The notes: generated by a model not told the origin, from the letters alone. Shown: positions 7,748 through 17,300, counted from the first letter of the stretch. The stretch is DNA of 64,000 bases from Ascidiimonas aurantiaca (GCF_037646345.1 NZ_JBBEWR010000009.1:124001-188000); one strand, 5' to 3'. Program-made: numbers and translations.

Positions 7748-9286
7748 ATGCCTGTTATTGGAAATATAATAAAAGGATTTATTGAGATTAGAGATTATAT
7801 AACTCCGGAGAAAGATCATATAAAACTCCAGGAGAAAGTGCTGGAGGAATTACTCGAAAAAGCCCGTGATACTGCTTTTGGGAAACACTATCACTTTGAA
7901 ACCGTTTTAGCATCAGATAACAGGTCAAAAACATTCTCAAAAATAGTACCTGGATTTGATTATGATACTTTGAACCGGAAATGGTGGCATCGCCTTCACG
8001 ATGGTGAATATGATGTGACATGGCCGGGAAACCCTGACTATTTTGCTCTGAGTTCCGGTACTACCGGCAAGACCAGTAAGCGTATTCCGGTTACCAAAGA
8101 TATGATAGAGGTGATAAGAAATGCTGGTATTAAACAGATCTATGCCCTGGCAAACTTCAATATGCCCCCGGAATTCTTTGAAAAAGATATTCTTATGCTT
8201 GGAAGCTCTACAGATTTAACACAGACAGAAGGACATCAGGAAGGAGAGATAAGCGGGATTAGTGCTTCAAATATACCGGGCTGGTTTCAGGGATTTTACA
8301 AACCCGGGATCGATATCGCTTCTATAGAGGATTGGGACCAACGTGTACTGGCTATTGCCAAAAAGGCTAAAGAATGGGATGTGGGAGCCATTAGCGGTAT
8401 TCCATCCTGGATAGAGTTAATGTTAAAAAAAATTATTGAGTATCATAACGTAGAAACTATTCATGATATATGGCCTAATTTTCAAGTATATACTTCAGGA
8501 GGTATTGCTTTTGGACCTTACGAAAAAAGTTTCAGGGCCTTAACCTCAAAACCCCTTCAGATAATTGATACCTATTTAGCCTCTGAAGGGTTCCTTGCCT
8601 TTCAGGCAAGACCAGAAACCGATGCCATGCAATTGATCACTGACAATGGAGTGTATTTTGAGTTTGTGCCCTTTGACGCCCAATATATCAATGAGGACGG
8701 GAGCTTAAAAGAAGGCTTTCCTAGTTATACACTTGCAGAGGTAGAACCGGAGCGGGATTATATTTTGCTTATAAGCACAGTTGCGGGAGCATGGCGTTAC
8801 CTGATTGGCGACACTATAAAATTTACAGATGTGTCTCGTGCTGAAATAAAGATTACAGGACGTACCAAGTTTTTTCTAAACACAGTAGGGTCTCAACTTT
8901 CCGTAAATAAACTGAATGATGCGGTAAAACATCTGGAAGACAAATTATCTATACAAATACCAGAATTTACCATTAGCGCTATTGAATACGATAATGAGTA
9001 TTACCATCATTGGTTTTTGGGCACCTCAAATCCTGATAATCTAAATTCAGAAAAAGCTGCTGCCATTCTTGATAACTATCTGAAAAAAGTGAACAAAAAC
9101 TACAAAGTTGCTCGTTCCAGGGCTCTGAAAGGTGTCAAAGTAAATGCGGTAACCTTAGCAGCTTTTTACGAATGGAATGCCCAAAAAAAGAAAAAGGGTG
9201 GGCAGGTAAAAATGGAAAAAGTAATGAAGCCTGAAAAGTTCAAGCAATGGAAAAAATTTGTTTCTAACTTAAAAGAGCCCAGTTAA
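7748..9286 (+). CDS. GH3-family acyl-adenylating enzyme
   Basis: Member of the GH3 branch of the ANL (acyl-CoA synthetase/luciferase) superfamily. Plant GH3 enzymes adenylate hormone acids and join them to amino acids; the substrate of bacterial homologues is not known. The nucleotide loop is LSSGTTGKTSKRIPV. A second ANL region reads VYTSGGIAFGPYEKS, followed by IDTYLASEGFLAFQ. The hinge and C-terminal cap follow after 'YLIGDTIKFTD' and KITGRTKFFLN. I chose the ATG at 7748 (MPVIGNIIKGF) because homologues begin at this point. An in-frame GTG at 7700 would add 16 residues that look like leader. Length is 512 aa, normal for bacterial GH3. It stands alone, convergent with the next gene. Confidence 0.88.
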   Translation: MPVIGNIIKGFIEIRDYITPEKDHIKLQEKVLEELLEKARDTAFGKHYHFETVLASDNRSKTFSKIVPGFDYDTLNRKWWHRLHDGEYDVTWPGNPDYFALSSGTTGKTSKRIPVTKDMIEVIRNAGIKQIYALANFNMPPEFFEKDILMLGSSTDLTQTEGHQEGEISGISASNIPGWFQGFYKPGIDIASIEDWDQRVLAIAKKAKEWDVGAISGIPSWIELMLKKIIEYHNVETIHDIWPNFQVYTSGGIAFGPYEKSFRALTSKPLQIIDTYLASEGFLAFQARPETDAMQLITDNGVYFEFVPFDAQYINEDGSLKEGFPSYTLAEVEPERDYILLISTVAGAWRYLIGDTIKFTDVSRAEIKITGRTKFFLNTVGSQLSVNKLNDAVKHLEDKLSIQIPEFTISAIEYDNEYYHHWFLGTSNPDNLNSEKAAAILDNYLKKVNKNYKVARSRALKGVKVNAVTLAAFYEWNAQKKKKGGQVKMEKVMKPEKFKQWKKFVSNLKEPS

Positions 9287-9338
9287 ACAAGAGCAAAACC
9301 AAATAGCGAAGAATATAAGACCGAAATAGATAATTTTA

Positions 9339-10925
9339 TTAAGCTTTTTTCTTTCCGTTACCGGTTACAGTATTCAGTAAACCGGAACGAATACATATCC
9401 ATATATAATTTATAAAAGATTTATCAATTTCAGGGGAGGCTTCAATCTTGCCATGTCTAAAGCTACCCTGATCTGTTTTAGAGCCACCTTTCACCAATAA
9501 ATTTACAAGAAAACTGGTAGTTTTTCGTATGCTTAGCAGATCTTTCTTCAGTACCTTAAATTCAAAATCTTCATATTTCATCTTCATGTCTCCTGCCGCC
9601 CGCTGTTTATTCCCGCTGAAGGTAAAGAAAAGCTCATCTACCCATCCTTTCGAGGCAATACCCATATTAGTCTTTAAAAAAGGATTAATTTTTGTTGCAT
9701 TAAAATTAAACGCTTTTCCGGCTACCATGAAGTTTCCTTCAGGATTTCCGGTTTTTGTTTCCATTTCAAGGGTAATTGGGGAAGAATCCATGAGTTGAGC
9801 GTTTAGTATTATCTTGATCTCCTGTTGATCTAAGTTTGAAATATTTGAAAAAGTACCTTGTATATCAGTAAAAAGTATTGGTTGCGGCTCAACCTCCTCT
9901 CTGGTTTTTTCTAAATAAGACAGTGATGAAGATGAAACCGAGGTATGTAAAAGGTGTATGGGAAAAGAAAGATCTTCCAGCATTTCAGTATAATTTTTTT
10001 TTGGTAATGTATCGTTAGGCAAAGTTTTATCACGATAAACCGTGCACTCCAGTGTTTTAATATCAATACTATCCGCAAAAAATGCTCTTTTTTCATTCTC
10101 TAAGGGCATAGTGATATTGGAAACCTGAAAATTTTTGATGGTTAGATCAAAATGATCCCTTTCTTTATTTAGTATTTTTGACAGCGTTTCTTTATCATAC
10201 TTTGTTTTGATTTTCAAATTTTCAGCATTTAAATCATTTTTCAATAGTGCCAGATTATCTATATGTAAGGTATCAAATTCATTTAGCTTCATAAAAATAT
10301 CTTCAGCGTTGATCTTTAAGGATAAAGTATCAAAAGAAGGGTTGATGATAGGTCCTTCGGGAAGTTCCAGTTGATCGATTTCTACAGAATATTTAGGTAC
10401 TTTCCATAAGATATCACCGGTTCGAGGGTCGGTTTCTTTTCCCCCCGCATCAAAAACCCTGAATTCTTCAATAGAAACATAAGGAAAATTCATATTGCTT
10501 TTCTTTTTACTTTTTAACTCTTCAGGCCTTTGCATTATTTGTGTCTTAGGGCTGTATAATTCCAGTGACCGAACTTTAATAGTATTTTTTTTGATCAGGG
10601 AGCTAAAGCCAATTCCCGAAGCACGAACCATCTTAGAGTCTATCCTAAAAAATGTATCTTTCGTAACCGAGCTCGTATCTGTTCTAAAAGAGAGATCTTT
10701 TAGTTCTATAGAACGTGATAATAGGTTGAACCTGAAACTTGTATAATCTAACAAGAAGTCTTTGGGAATCTCATTCTGTATAACACTTTCGATTTTACGC
10801 GAGAGTATATTTTCACAAAGAAAAAAAAGAAATATAAAACCAATACATACCAGGATGAATCTTTTTAACCTTTTGACTGTGAGCTTATATTGCATAAAAG
10901 TATATTTATTAAAACTAAAATTCAT
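9339..10925 (-). CDS. AsmA-like / DUF748-type envelope protein
   Basis: 528-aa protein with one N-terminal membrane helix (FILVCIGFIFLFFLCENIL, about residues 24-42) followed by a long periplasmic beta-rich region. Repeated statements of the type 'LSLKINAEDIFMKL', LEMETKTGNPEGNFMVAG and FTFSGNKQRAAGDMKMKY are typical of the repeating beta-groove of AsmA/DUF748/TamB relatives, which act in lipid transport or outer-membrane assembly. The C-terminus is short and basic. A second Met at codon 11 (MQYKLTVKRLKRF) may be the true start. It lies 169 nt downstream of the permease gene. Function is inferred only from fold type. Confidence 0.7.
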   Translation of the reverse strand: MNFSFNKYTFMQYKLTVKRLKRFILVCIGFIFLFFLCENILSRKIESVIQNEIPKDFLLDYTSFRFNLLSRSIELKDLSFRTDTSSVTKDTFFRIDSKMVRASGIGFSSLIKKNTIKVRSLELYSPKTQIMQRPEELKSKKKSNMNFPYVSIEEFRVFDAGGKETDPRTGDILWKVPKYSVEIDQLELPEGPIINPSFDTLSLKINAEDIFMKLNEFDTLHIDNLALLKNDLNAENLKIKTKYDKETLSKILNKERDHFDLTIKNFQVSNITMPLENEKRAFFADSIDIKTLECTVYRDKTLPNDTLPKKNYTEMLEDLSFPIHLLHTSVSSSSLSYLEKTREEVEPQPILFTDIQGTFSNISNLDQQEIKIILNAQLMDSSPITLEMETKTGNPEGNFMVAGKAFNFNATKINPFLKTNMGIASKGWVDELFFTFSGNKQRAAGDMKMKYEDFEFKVLKKDLLSIRKTTSFLVNLLVKGGSKTDQGSFRHGKIEASPEIDKSFINYIWICIRSGLLNTVTGNGKKKA

Positions 10926-11094
10926 GATTTAACCCCATCCAAATAGTGATTACAAGAGAATACCCTTGTGTGATTTCTTTTCTGCTTACCAGTTACAGGA
11001 ATGTATTGTCACTAGGTTGGCAGTACTTTTTCTAAGTTTCTACTTTACTTAGGGTAGCCATTCACTATCTGTGATTACTCAACTTAATTAGGTG

Positions 11095-12126
11095 TTATAG
11101 TTTTGCTTCATCACCTTCAGTTTCTTTTCCAAATTCGTTTTTATAGATTTTTATTATGGCCAGAAAAATACTTACTAATAAAGGGCCAAAGATAAGACCT
11201 ATAAATCCAAATAAGGGCAAACCGATAAGAACACCTATTAATGTAATAAGGGGGTGTACATTGTCTAGTTTTTTTATTACAAACAAACGAATAAGGTTAT
11301 CGGTAGACCCCACCACGATTAAACCATACAGCAGAATTCCCCATGCCTGATAGCTATCGCCGTTGGTCCAGGAAATAAAAAAAACAGGAAGAATCCCCAA
11401 TAGTGTGCCTATAATAGGGATCATTGACCCAATGAACACGATAACTGCCCAGAAAACGGGTTCTTCAATATTAAAAATCAGAAATCCTATGAGGGCAACA
11501 ACAGCCTGAGTTAATGCAACCAAAGGGATACCCAGTGCATTGGCTCTTACCATAGCTTTGCTTTCTTGTTCAATTAGTTTTAGACTGGAATCTGCCATAG
11601 GGATATAATTAAACAAGGCACTACGTAATTTTTTTCTGTTATTGAGCATATAGTACAATACAAAATACATTATACCAATGCTTATCATAGTTTCAATAGT
11701 ACTACCCAGGAGACTGCTTAAATTTGAAGATAACCAATCAATAATGGAGGTTTCTTGAATTTTATCAAGCAGTTTTACTCCCAGGTATTGTTCCAAATCA
11801 TTCAATGAATCTCTTAATTTCTCTGACATATTATCTGAACTACCGAAGACAGTTTGAATTTTACGACTGAACATCAATGCAATTCCGGATATAGGTACCA
11901 GAATCAGAAAAAAGGAAATTAGAATAAGAAATAAGGCACATATTGGAGAAGGCCATCCATAACCCTCCAGTTTTTGCATAGGTTTGTAAAGAAGGATGTA
12001 TAGAGTTACTGCCCCCAGGAGGCCTGTTAAATAAGGAGTAATTTCCCGAAAAATAATAATTCCAAATCCAATTATAGTGAAAAGTATAAAAAACTGTCGT
12101 ATTATATTGGGGTGAACGATTCTCAT
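11095..12126 (-). CDS. AI-2E family transporter (PerM/YdiK-like permease)
   Basis: Polytopic membrane protein (343 aa) with about seven hydrophobic segments in the 2-3-3 arrangement of the AI-2E (PF01594) family. There is an N-terminal pair, a soluble helical stretch around residues 80-140 (KLRDSLNDLEQYLG), and then a C-terminal block with the family motifs 'ALTQAVVALIGFLIF', IGSMIPIIGTLLGILP and 'HPLITLIGVLIGLPLFGFIGLIFGP' in split form. Members export diverse small solutes or, in some bacteria, sodium in exchange for protons; the substrate here is unknown. It follows the zinc-peptidase gene on the same strand after a 119-nt gap. Confidence 0.9.
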   Translation of the reverse strand: MRIVHPNIIRQFFILFTIIGFGIIIFREITPYLTGLLGAVTLYILLYKPMQKLEGYGWPSPICALFLILISFFLILVPISGIALMFSRKIQTVFGSSDNMSEKLRDSLNDLEQYLGVKLLDKIQETSIIDWLSSNLSSLLGSTIETMISIGIMYFVLYYMLNNRKKLRSALFNYIPMADSSLKLIEQESKAMVRANALGIPLVALTQAVVALIGFLIFNIEEPVFWAVIVFIGSMIPIIGTLLGILPVFFISWTNGDSYQAWGILLYGLIVVGSTDNLIRLFVIKKLDNVHPLITLIGVLIGLPLFGFIGLIFGPLLVSIFLAIIKIYKNEFGKETEGDEAKL

Positions 12127-12245
12127 TTTTACTCCTGTGTATAAACTTTATATCTCAAATATCCATCAATATGATCTGGCTTCTTAATTCTTTTCAAAAC
12201 AAGATTGACCCAATCCTGTATTTTAGATTAATTTCAGGGTGAAAT

Positions 12246-12812
12246 TCAAGGCTCCTGATCGATCTCTGAAACTTTTCTTAAGTCCCGGTCAATTTCAAGA
12301 ATTTGATCGGGAGAAGGATAGTACTTTCGAATTTTATTTTTATAAGATTCCGGTAGTTCCGTATGGCTAAGAATAAAATTCTTTGTTCTTATCAAATATG
12401 TACCGTAACCTGCTTTCACAGCATACGTATCTGCCCTTAGTTCTGCTTTCCTCATGAAACTTCTCGAAAACAAGTACAAAAAGCCAAAACGCAGTAGTTT
12501 TTGAGTCGAAAGCTTTTGGTAATCCATAATATGACCAAGTTCATGGGCAAACCACCCGATTTTTACTTCCGAAGGGAGCTTTGAAGTAGCGAAGGTAGTC
12601 TTTGCAATAGTAAAAGTTTTACTTACCAAGACCAGATACCTTCTTTCTTCTCTTTTTTTGAAAATATCTAAAAATCTGGGTTGTGCCATCATAACACTCC
12701 CATTGAGTGATTTTTTTAACTTAAATTGAATATTCTCTTTTTTCAGGCTTTTAAAGCCTTTAAGAGCTTTTTCAACTTCAGAAGCTATCTCAACAGGTAC
12801 AGATTGGATCAT
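12246..12812 (-). CDS. Putative zinc metallopeptidase (HELGH)
   Basis: Protein of 188 aa with the gluzincin-type signature FAHELGHIMDY (HExxH) and a downstream AELRADTYAV in which Glu or Asp can act as the third zinc ligand. The pattern resembles peptidases of the M48/SprT-like kind, but no transmembrane segment is present. Substrate is unknown. I placed the start at the ATG (MIQSVPVEI), which lies 4 nt after the cls stop; a longer frame would need a TTG start and would overlap cls. The tight spacing argues for translation from the same mRNA as cls, so a role near the membrane or in lipid-stress response is possible but unproven. Confidence 0.7.
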   Translation of the reverse strand: MIQSVPVEIASEVEKALKGFKSLKKENIQFKLKKSLNGSVMMAQPRFLDIFKKREERRYLVLVSKTFTIAKTTFATSKLPSEVKIGWFAHELGHIMDYQKLSTQKLLRFGFLYLFSRSFMRKAELRADTYAVKAGYGTYLIRTKNFILSHTELPESYKNKIRKYYPSPDQILEIDRDLRKVSEIDQEP

Positions 12813-12816
12813 AGTT

Positions 12817-14238
12817 TTATAATAAAGGTGCAAAGAATTTGGCTACTCCTTCAAAGAATTTTTTATAGCCGGGTCTTCTTTTAAAAGTGTCATAACTCAG
12901 TTTTTTAGCATTCGCCACATGCTGGTCAAAATCTTTAAGAACTTCATGGGCAGTCTTTTTGTGAAATAAGAGTGCATTGGTCTCAAAATTATGTTCAAAG
13001 CTTCTAAAGTCAAAGTTTCCCGAACCTACAGATACTAAATCTTTATCTATAATTATTAGCTTGCTATGCGTAAAATCTTTTCGTAAATAAATGTCAACCC
13101 CTGCTTCCAGCAAATCTTCAAAATTGGAATACATGCCATACTTGGCAAGAATAGAATCTGATTTTTGGGGTACCAGCAGTTTTACTTTTATGCCTTTTAA
13201 AGCTGCCATTTTCACGGCGTGTAATACTGTTTCTCCGGGAATGAAATAAGGGTTGCATATACATATCTCATTTTGCGCCTGGTTGATCATAGCTACATAC
13301 TGCATCATAACCGAAGGAAATTTTGAGTCAGGCCCGCTGCTTACTATCTGTACAATGGCCTCTCCTGACTTTTCCTGTTTAGGAAGGTACTCATCTGTAA
13401 ACAGAGACTGCCCTTTACTGGAGTGATAATAATCCCTTAGAAAAACCTGGTGAAGCCTGTTAACCGATGGCCCTGCTAAACGTACATGAACATCTCGCCA
13501 TCTGCCCAGCTCATCTTTATTGCTCACATATTTATCTGAAATATTAATTCCTCCTGTAAAACCCAGAACCCCGTCAATGATTACAATTTTTCGATGATTT
13601 CGATAATTAAGGCTAAATAAAAAATTACCGAATCGAATAGGCATAATGGGATGAAGTTCTACGCCAAGGTCCAGAAATCTCTGCTTTCTCTTCCCTCGAA
13701 AAAAAAAGCTCCCAAAAGAGTCATAGATCAGACGTATTTCAACGCCTTCCTGTATTTTCTTTTGAAACAGCTCATAGAGTTTATCCTGAAGTTTTCCTTT
13801 CTCAAAAATATAATATTGCAAATGGATAAACTTCTCGGCTTTTTCCATAGAGCTGAACAATGCTTTAAAGGTTTCTGCACCATTGTGTAAAACGGTGATG
13901 TCATTTCCGGCAGTAGGATATTCTTTGGCAGCATTTTTTAGTAGAAATGCCAATGATCTAAAGTTGATATGATCTCCGAAATCTGTAAGCTCTTCGGTTT
14001 TTGTATAGGTCTCTTTTTGGTCTAAGTTTACTCTGTTGAGATATCGGTTCCTGCGGAACAACTTAAACTTTCTTCTGTTTACACCAAACAAATAATAAAG
14101 AATGGGACCACCAAAAGGGAAAATGAAAATGGTAAGTATCCACCCTAATGATTTGGTAGGGCGTGAACCATACATGATCACGCTAAAAACGGCCCATACC
14201 GTAAAGAGAAGATATAAAGTTAATAGCCCTATGTTCAT
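12817..14238 (-). CDS. cls: Cardiolipin synthase (phospholipase D superfamily)
   Basis: Membrane enzyme that condenses two phosphatidylglycerol molecules to cardiolipin and glycerol. Two N-terminal transmembrane helices (about 2-22 and 30-50, with the PLDc_N motif GWILTIFIFPFGGPILYYLFG) precede two HKD catalytic motifs. The first is NHRKIVIIDGVLGFTGGIN, the second FTHSKLIIIDKDLVSVGSGN. The sequence RSFEHNFETNALL after the second motif is typical of bacterial Cls. Length 473 aa agrees with the family. It is first of a likely minus-strand transcription unit with the zinc-peptidase gene 4 nt behind. Confidence 0.95.
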   Translation of the reverse strand: MNIGLLTLYLLFTVWAVFSVIMYGSRPTKSLGWILTIFIFPFGGPILYYLFGVNRRKFKLFRRNRYLNRVNLDQKETYTKTEELTDFGDHINFRSLAFLLKNAAKEYPTAGNDITVLHNGAETFKALFSSMEKAEKFIHLQYYIFEKGKLQDKLYELFQKKIQEGVEIRLIYDSFGSFFFRGKRKQRFLDLGVELHPIMPIRFGNFLFSLNYRNHRKIVIIDGVLGFTGGINISDKYVSNKDELGRWRDVHVRLAGPSVNRLHQVFLRDYYHSSKGQSLFTDEYLPKQEKSGEAIVQIVSSGPDSKFPSVMMQYVAMINQAQNEICICNPYFIPGETVLHAVKMAALKGIKVKLLVPQKSDSILAKYGMYSNFEDLLEAGVDIYLRKDFTHSKLIIIDKDLVSVGSGNFDFRSFEHNFETNALLFHKKTAHEVLKDFDQHVANAKKLSYDTFKRRPGYKKFFEGVAKFFAPLL

Positions 14239-14480
14239 TTGTTTAAGTTACCGTTTTTCAGGAGATAATTAGTCTTGATAATGAATGATAAAAAATAATT
14301 TTATGATCAAATAAAAAAGTTAAGCCCGTACAGTCATTTTTTACCCGTAAATAGGAAAGGGTTTGCTGTAATATAGACAGAGAGCCACCCCATACTTTCC
14401 CTGTTTATGTAAAAAAGAATTAGACGACTCAAATTACTGTCTCACCCTCACATTTAGAAAAGGCATTTTTTAGTATGAAT
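14239..14480. other. Intergenic region upstream of cls
   Basis: AT-rich spacer before the terminator of the small lipoprotein gene. No coding frame or structured RNA was recognised. Confidence 0.5.
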
Positions 14481-14509
14481 AAAAAAGAACGCCTGGAAGA
14501 GCGTTCTTT
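14481..14509 (-). terminator. Rho-independent terminator of the small lipoprotein gene
   Basis: AAAGAACGC pairs perfectly with GCGTTCTTT around an 8-nt loop. On the minus strand the stem is followed by a run of Ts. It lies just downstream of the lipoprotein stop codon. Confidence 0.8.
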
Positions 14510-14530
14510 GGCTTTTAAATCAGTAATGCA

Positions 14531-14716
14531 TTAATTATCATCAACTGCATCTTCAACTTCCTCAACTCCTTCTTCAACCGCATCTCCTGCCTCTTCAAGG
14601 CCTTCTTCAACTTTCTCTGCGGCTGATTCTTCTCTGGTACATCCTTCACAACTCATCAGACTAAAAGTCATACTTGAAAGTAGTACCATGCAAAATAATA
14701 AAACGAATTTTCTCAT
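14531..14716 (-). CDS. Small acidic lipoprotein
   Basis: 61-aa protein with an N-terminal signal (MRKFVLLFCMVLLSSMTFSL) and a lipobox-like LMSC, so it is probably lipidated at Cys23 after signal peptidase II cleavage. The mature part is short and very acidic: repeats of the form VEEGLEEAGDAVEEGVEEVEDAV make a heptad-like helix. No enzymatic motif. It opens the stress island and has its own terminator; the DUF1328 gene lies 30 nt upstream on the same strand and may be in the same transcript. A peptidoglycan- or membrane-spacing role is only a guess. Confidence 0.7.
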   Translation of the reverse strand: MRKFVLLFCMVLLSSMTFSLMSCEGCTREESAAEKVEEGLEEAGDAVEEGVEEVEDAVDDN

Positions 14717-14746
14717 AGTGTGTTTAATTTTTATTTAAGTTTAAAA

Positions 14747-14908
14747 CTATACTTTCTTTTTACCGGTGATCAATGAAAAAACAAAGGCAATTAAAAATAT
14801 AAAGAACAATATTTTGGCAATAGAAGCAGCACCTTCTGCGATACCGCCGAACCCAAAAATTGCGGCTATAATGGCCAAGATGATAAATGTAACTGTCCAA
14901 CGTAACAT
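14747..14908 (-). CDS. DUF1328 small membrane protein (YtjA-like)
   Basis: 53-aa, two-helix membrane peptide: it begins MLRWTVTFIILAIIAAIFGF, continues GGIAEGAASIAKILFF and ends in a basic SLITGKKKV. This is the signature of DUF1328/YtjA, a small inner-membrane protein often found among general-stress genes. I read it directly from the minus strand; the ATG is at 14908-14906 and the TAG at 14749-14747. Function is unknown. The upstream region has a GATATTTG box shared with the ytxH operon. Confidence 0.85.
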   Translation of the reverse strand: MLRWTVTFIILAIIAAIFGFGGIAEGAASIAKILFFIFLIAFVFSLITGKKKV

Positions 14909-14928
14909 AATTAGTTTTTTTAGTTTTT

Positions 14929-14959
14929 AGACAGACTTTCTGTCTTCATTACAAATATC
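14929..14959 (-). promoter_or_regulatory. Leader of the DUF1328 gene: -7-like box and small dyad
   Basis: On the minus strand GATATTTG (14952-14959) is one base from the TAnnTTTG box. It is followed by the dyad AGACAG-ACTTT-CTGTCT (14929-14945), which would fall in the early leader. Confidence 0.35.
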
Positions 14960-15112
14960 AAATGTTTTTCAATGATTTTTTAATCCATATAGGAAGCATT
15001 TTGACTCATTTATGAGAATAGATTACCAAATCGTAATAAAATCACTAAAATTATAATTTGATCAAAAGAAAGATGAGACTAATTAATGTATCTTTAAAAT
15101 ATTAAAAAAAAT

Positions 15113-16141
15113 ATGGAAGGAAAAGTTGTCGTAAATACTATAGATGTTCATGAGGCGATTAAAAGTCTTTCACAAGTTTTTAGTACTGACTATGAACAAG
15201 AGAACAATGAAATGTGTTTTCAGATCCCGGAAAAATGGGGTAAAGGATACGTAAATGCGGTATCTTTTTCTCATGGTGTCGGCATCTTAGATATTGATAT
15301 TCGATTAAATGAACCGTTGGTGCTGGAATTTAACAACTCTAATATTCAACCTTTAAAATTTTTATATAATCGTGAAGAAATCATAAAACACACATTTTCT
15401 GATAGTGATGATGAAACAGATATCAATCGTCTGGAATCTATAATGGTAGCAGCAGATATTCATGCCGAGCATGTTCTTGTTTTTAGACCGGATAAATCAA
15501 TTTGTGTATTCATAATATCTGTTAACCGAAAAGAATTTGAAAAAAAGGTAGAAGATTTTCTGCCAGGCATGAATAAGGAACTGGAAGCTTTGTTTCGAGA
15601 TGTTAATGGGATTAACAGGTTTTTATATCAGGGGTATTATAGCCTGGATATTGCTGAAAACATTGAAGCTTGTATTGAATGTGAATTGACTGATTTTCCA
15701 AGATCTGTTTTTCTGGAGGGAAAAGTTTACGAAATATTGGGGCATCAGTTAAGGCAGTATCTGGATGATCTCAACACTCCTGAAAAAAGAAAGATATTAA
15801 GGAAAAGTACGCTAAATGCCATTGAACAGGCAGCGGAAATAATTACTCAGGAACTCGACAGGGTAGATAATGTTCTAAGACTTGCAAAAAGAGTAGGGTT
15901 AAACCAAAACACCTTACAGCAGGGCTTTAAACAAGTGTATGGTAAATCAATAAATGCATACATGAAGGATTTGAGGCTGAAACAGGCCAAGGAACTTCTT
16001 GAAAGTTCTGATATGAATATCACAGAAATAAGTTATGCAATAGGGATCAATTCCAGAAGTTATTTTTCAAAAATCTTCAGAGAAAAATTTGGAATGACCC
16101 CAAAAGAATACCGATTCAATTCCCAAGGCAAAGTTTCATAA
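15113..16141 (+). CDS. AraC-family transcriptional regulator, stress-island paralogue 1
   Basis: 342-aa regulator. The C-terminal double helix-turn-helix (about 250-335) is clear: LAKRVGLNQNTLQQGFKQVY, then DMNITEISYAIGINSRSYFS and a terminal FGMTPKEYR. The N-terminal 230 residues form a domain shared with the two other AraC proteins of this island: a 'KWGKGYVNAVSFSHGVGILDID' type beta block, then a helical linker. No membrane segment, so it is cytoplasmic and probably ligand- or partner-controlled. It is the most divergent of the three. It is transcribed away from the DUF1328/lipoprotein pair, with a 204-nt divergent spacer that it may control. Confidence 0.88.
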   Translation: MEGKVVVNTIDVHEAIKSLSQVFSTDYEQENNEMCFQIPEKWGKGYVNAVSFSHGVGILDIDIRLNEPLVLEFNNSNIQPLKFLYNREEIIKHTFSDSDDETDINRLESIMVAADIHAEHVLVFRPDKSICVFIISVNRKEFEKKVEDFLPGMNKELEALFRDVNGINRFLYQGYYSLDIAENIEACIECELTDFPRSVFLEGKVYEILGHQLRQYLDDLNTPEKRKILRKSTLNAIEQAAEIITQELDRVDNVLRLAKRVGLNQNTLQQGFKQVYGKSINAYMKDLRLKQAKELLESSDMNITEISYAIGINSRSYFSKIFREKFGMTPKEYRFNSQGKVS

Positions 16142-16202
16142 TTAATGTAAGATCACGTTTCATTTGGTTTTTATCTGTATAGAACAAAAACCACTGTTTT
16201 TT

Positions 16203-16221
16203 GTTAAACATTCTTTCAAAA
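16203..16221 (+). promoter_or_regulatory. Motif GTTAAACA-N3-TTTCAAAA upstream of AraC paralogue 2
   Basis: The same two half-elements, with N5 spacing, occur 5' of AraC paralogue 3 (22963-22983). They could be an autoregulatory or cross-regulatory operator. Basis is only two sites. Confidence 0.3.
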
Positions 16222-16277
16222 CTGTCAAACATTTTTTTTAACTCTTAAGTTCTTTGTCCAACTAAGTTTTGGAGTGA

Positions 16278-17300
16278 ATGAGAATACTTGAAATTAATCA
16301 GGAAAAAGGGAGTGAAGCTTTAAATGAACTAGGTGAGAGACTAAATGCTAAAGTGACGAGAAAATGGGGTGAGCATATTTTAGAATTTAATAATGAGTAC
16401 GGTAATGGTATCATAAAATCAATAACCTTTAATTGGGGTGTTACTCTGTTTGATTATGATGTGTGTCTAAATGAAGATACTACACTTGTACTTACCGAAA
16501 GTAGTGGGTTTACTGTAGAGTTTGTCTTTATTACAGAAGGCAATCTTAAATTATTCATAGGTGGTACTGAAGCACTTCTTGAGCTTAAATGTTATCAAAA
16601 CATAATTATCTCTCCTAAATTAAAAGAAAGCCATGCATTTATTTTCCCGGAGAAAGTAAATGTGAAGGTAAATGTTATTCATATTGTTACAAATGATTAT
16701 TTGAAAAAGAAAAACCACAATCTCAATTACCTTAACGAGATTTTGTATTCTATTTTCAGGGAAATACCTATTCATTTGCCTTATTCGCATTTGGGCAACT
16801 ATAATCTTTCTATAGCCAACGAGGTAAACCAATTAAAAGCAAACAGGGAAGAGGGTATTATACGTACACTTTCTATTGAAGGAAGGTTAAATCTCATTCT
16901 GGCAATGCAGTTGATGGAGCATCACAATCTGGAAAAGAAAAAAACCCGGCCCGATTCTTTTTCACATGAAGAAATTAATAGATTATATAAACTCACGCAA
17001 TATATTATTGAAAATATTGAAGAACCTCTTCATGTGTGCAAATTGGCAAAAGAAATAGGTATGAACCCTAAAAAACTACAATTGGGTTTCAATCTCCTTT
17101 TTGCTAAATCAGTTAATGGTTACATACGTCAATTGAAGTTACAACTTGCGCGTGATTATCTTAAAAACTCTGATCTCACTATTTCGGAGATTGTCTATAA
17201 AATTGGTTTTAGAAGCCGAAGCTATTTTTCAAAAATATTCTTTGAAGAATATGGAATATTACCTAGAGAATATAGAAGCAAACTTAGCAGGTTTATTTAG
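16278..17300 (+). CDS. AraC-family transcriptional regulator, stress-island paralogue 2
   Basis: 340-aa paralogue of the gene just upstream. The N-terminal domain reads KWGEHILEFNNEYGNGII followed by ITFNWGVTLFDYDV, closely matching paralogue 3. The C-terminal HTH pair is LAKEIGMNPKKLQLGFNLLF and DLTISEIVYKIGFRSRSYFS, with FGILPREYR-like YGILPREYR at the end. A tandem duplication with paralogue 1 is likely. The last 8 nt overlap the 3' end of the convergent SRAP-like gene. Own promoter is suggested by a 136-nt upstream gap. Confidence 0.88.
   Translation: MRILEINQEKGSEALNELGERLNAKVTRKWGEHILEFNNEYGNGIIKSITFNWGVTLFDYDVCLNEDTTLVLTESSGFTVEFVFITEGNLKLFIGGTEALLELKCYQNIIISPKLKESHAFIFPEKVNVKVNVIHIVTNDYLKKKNHNLNYLNEILYSIFREIPIHLPYSHLGNYNLSIANEVNQLKANREEGIIRTLSIEGRLNLILAMQLMEHHNLEKKKTRPDSFSHEEINRLYKLTQYIIENIEEPLHVCKLAKEIGMNPKKLQLGFNLLFAKSVNGYIRQLKLQLARDYLKNSDLTISEIVYKIGFRSRSYFSKIFFEEYGILPREYRSKLSRFI

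Noticed and set aside
12813..12833. TTG start extending the zinc-peptidase gene into cls
   Set aside because: The ATG at 12812 leaves a natural 4-nt gap to the cls stop and needs no rare start codon.
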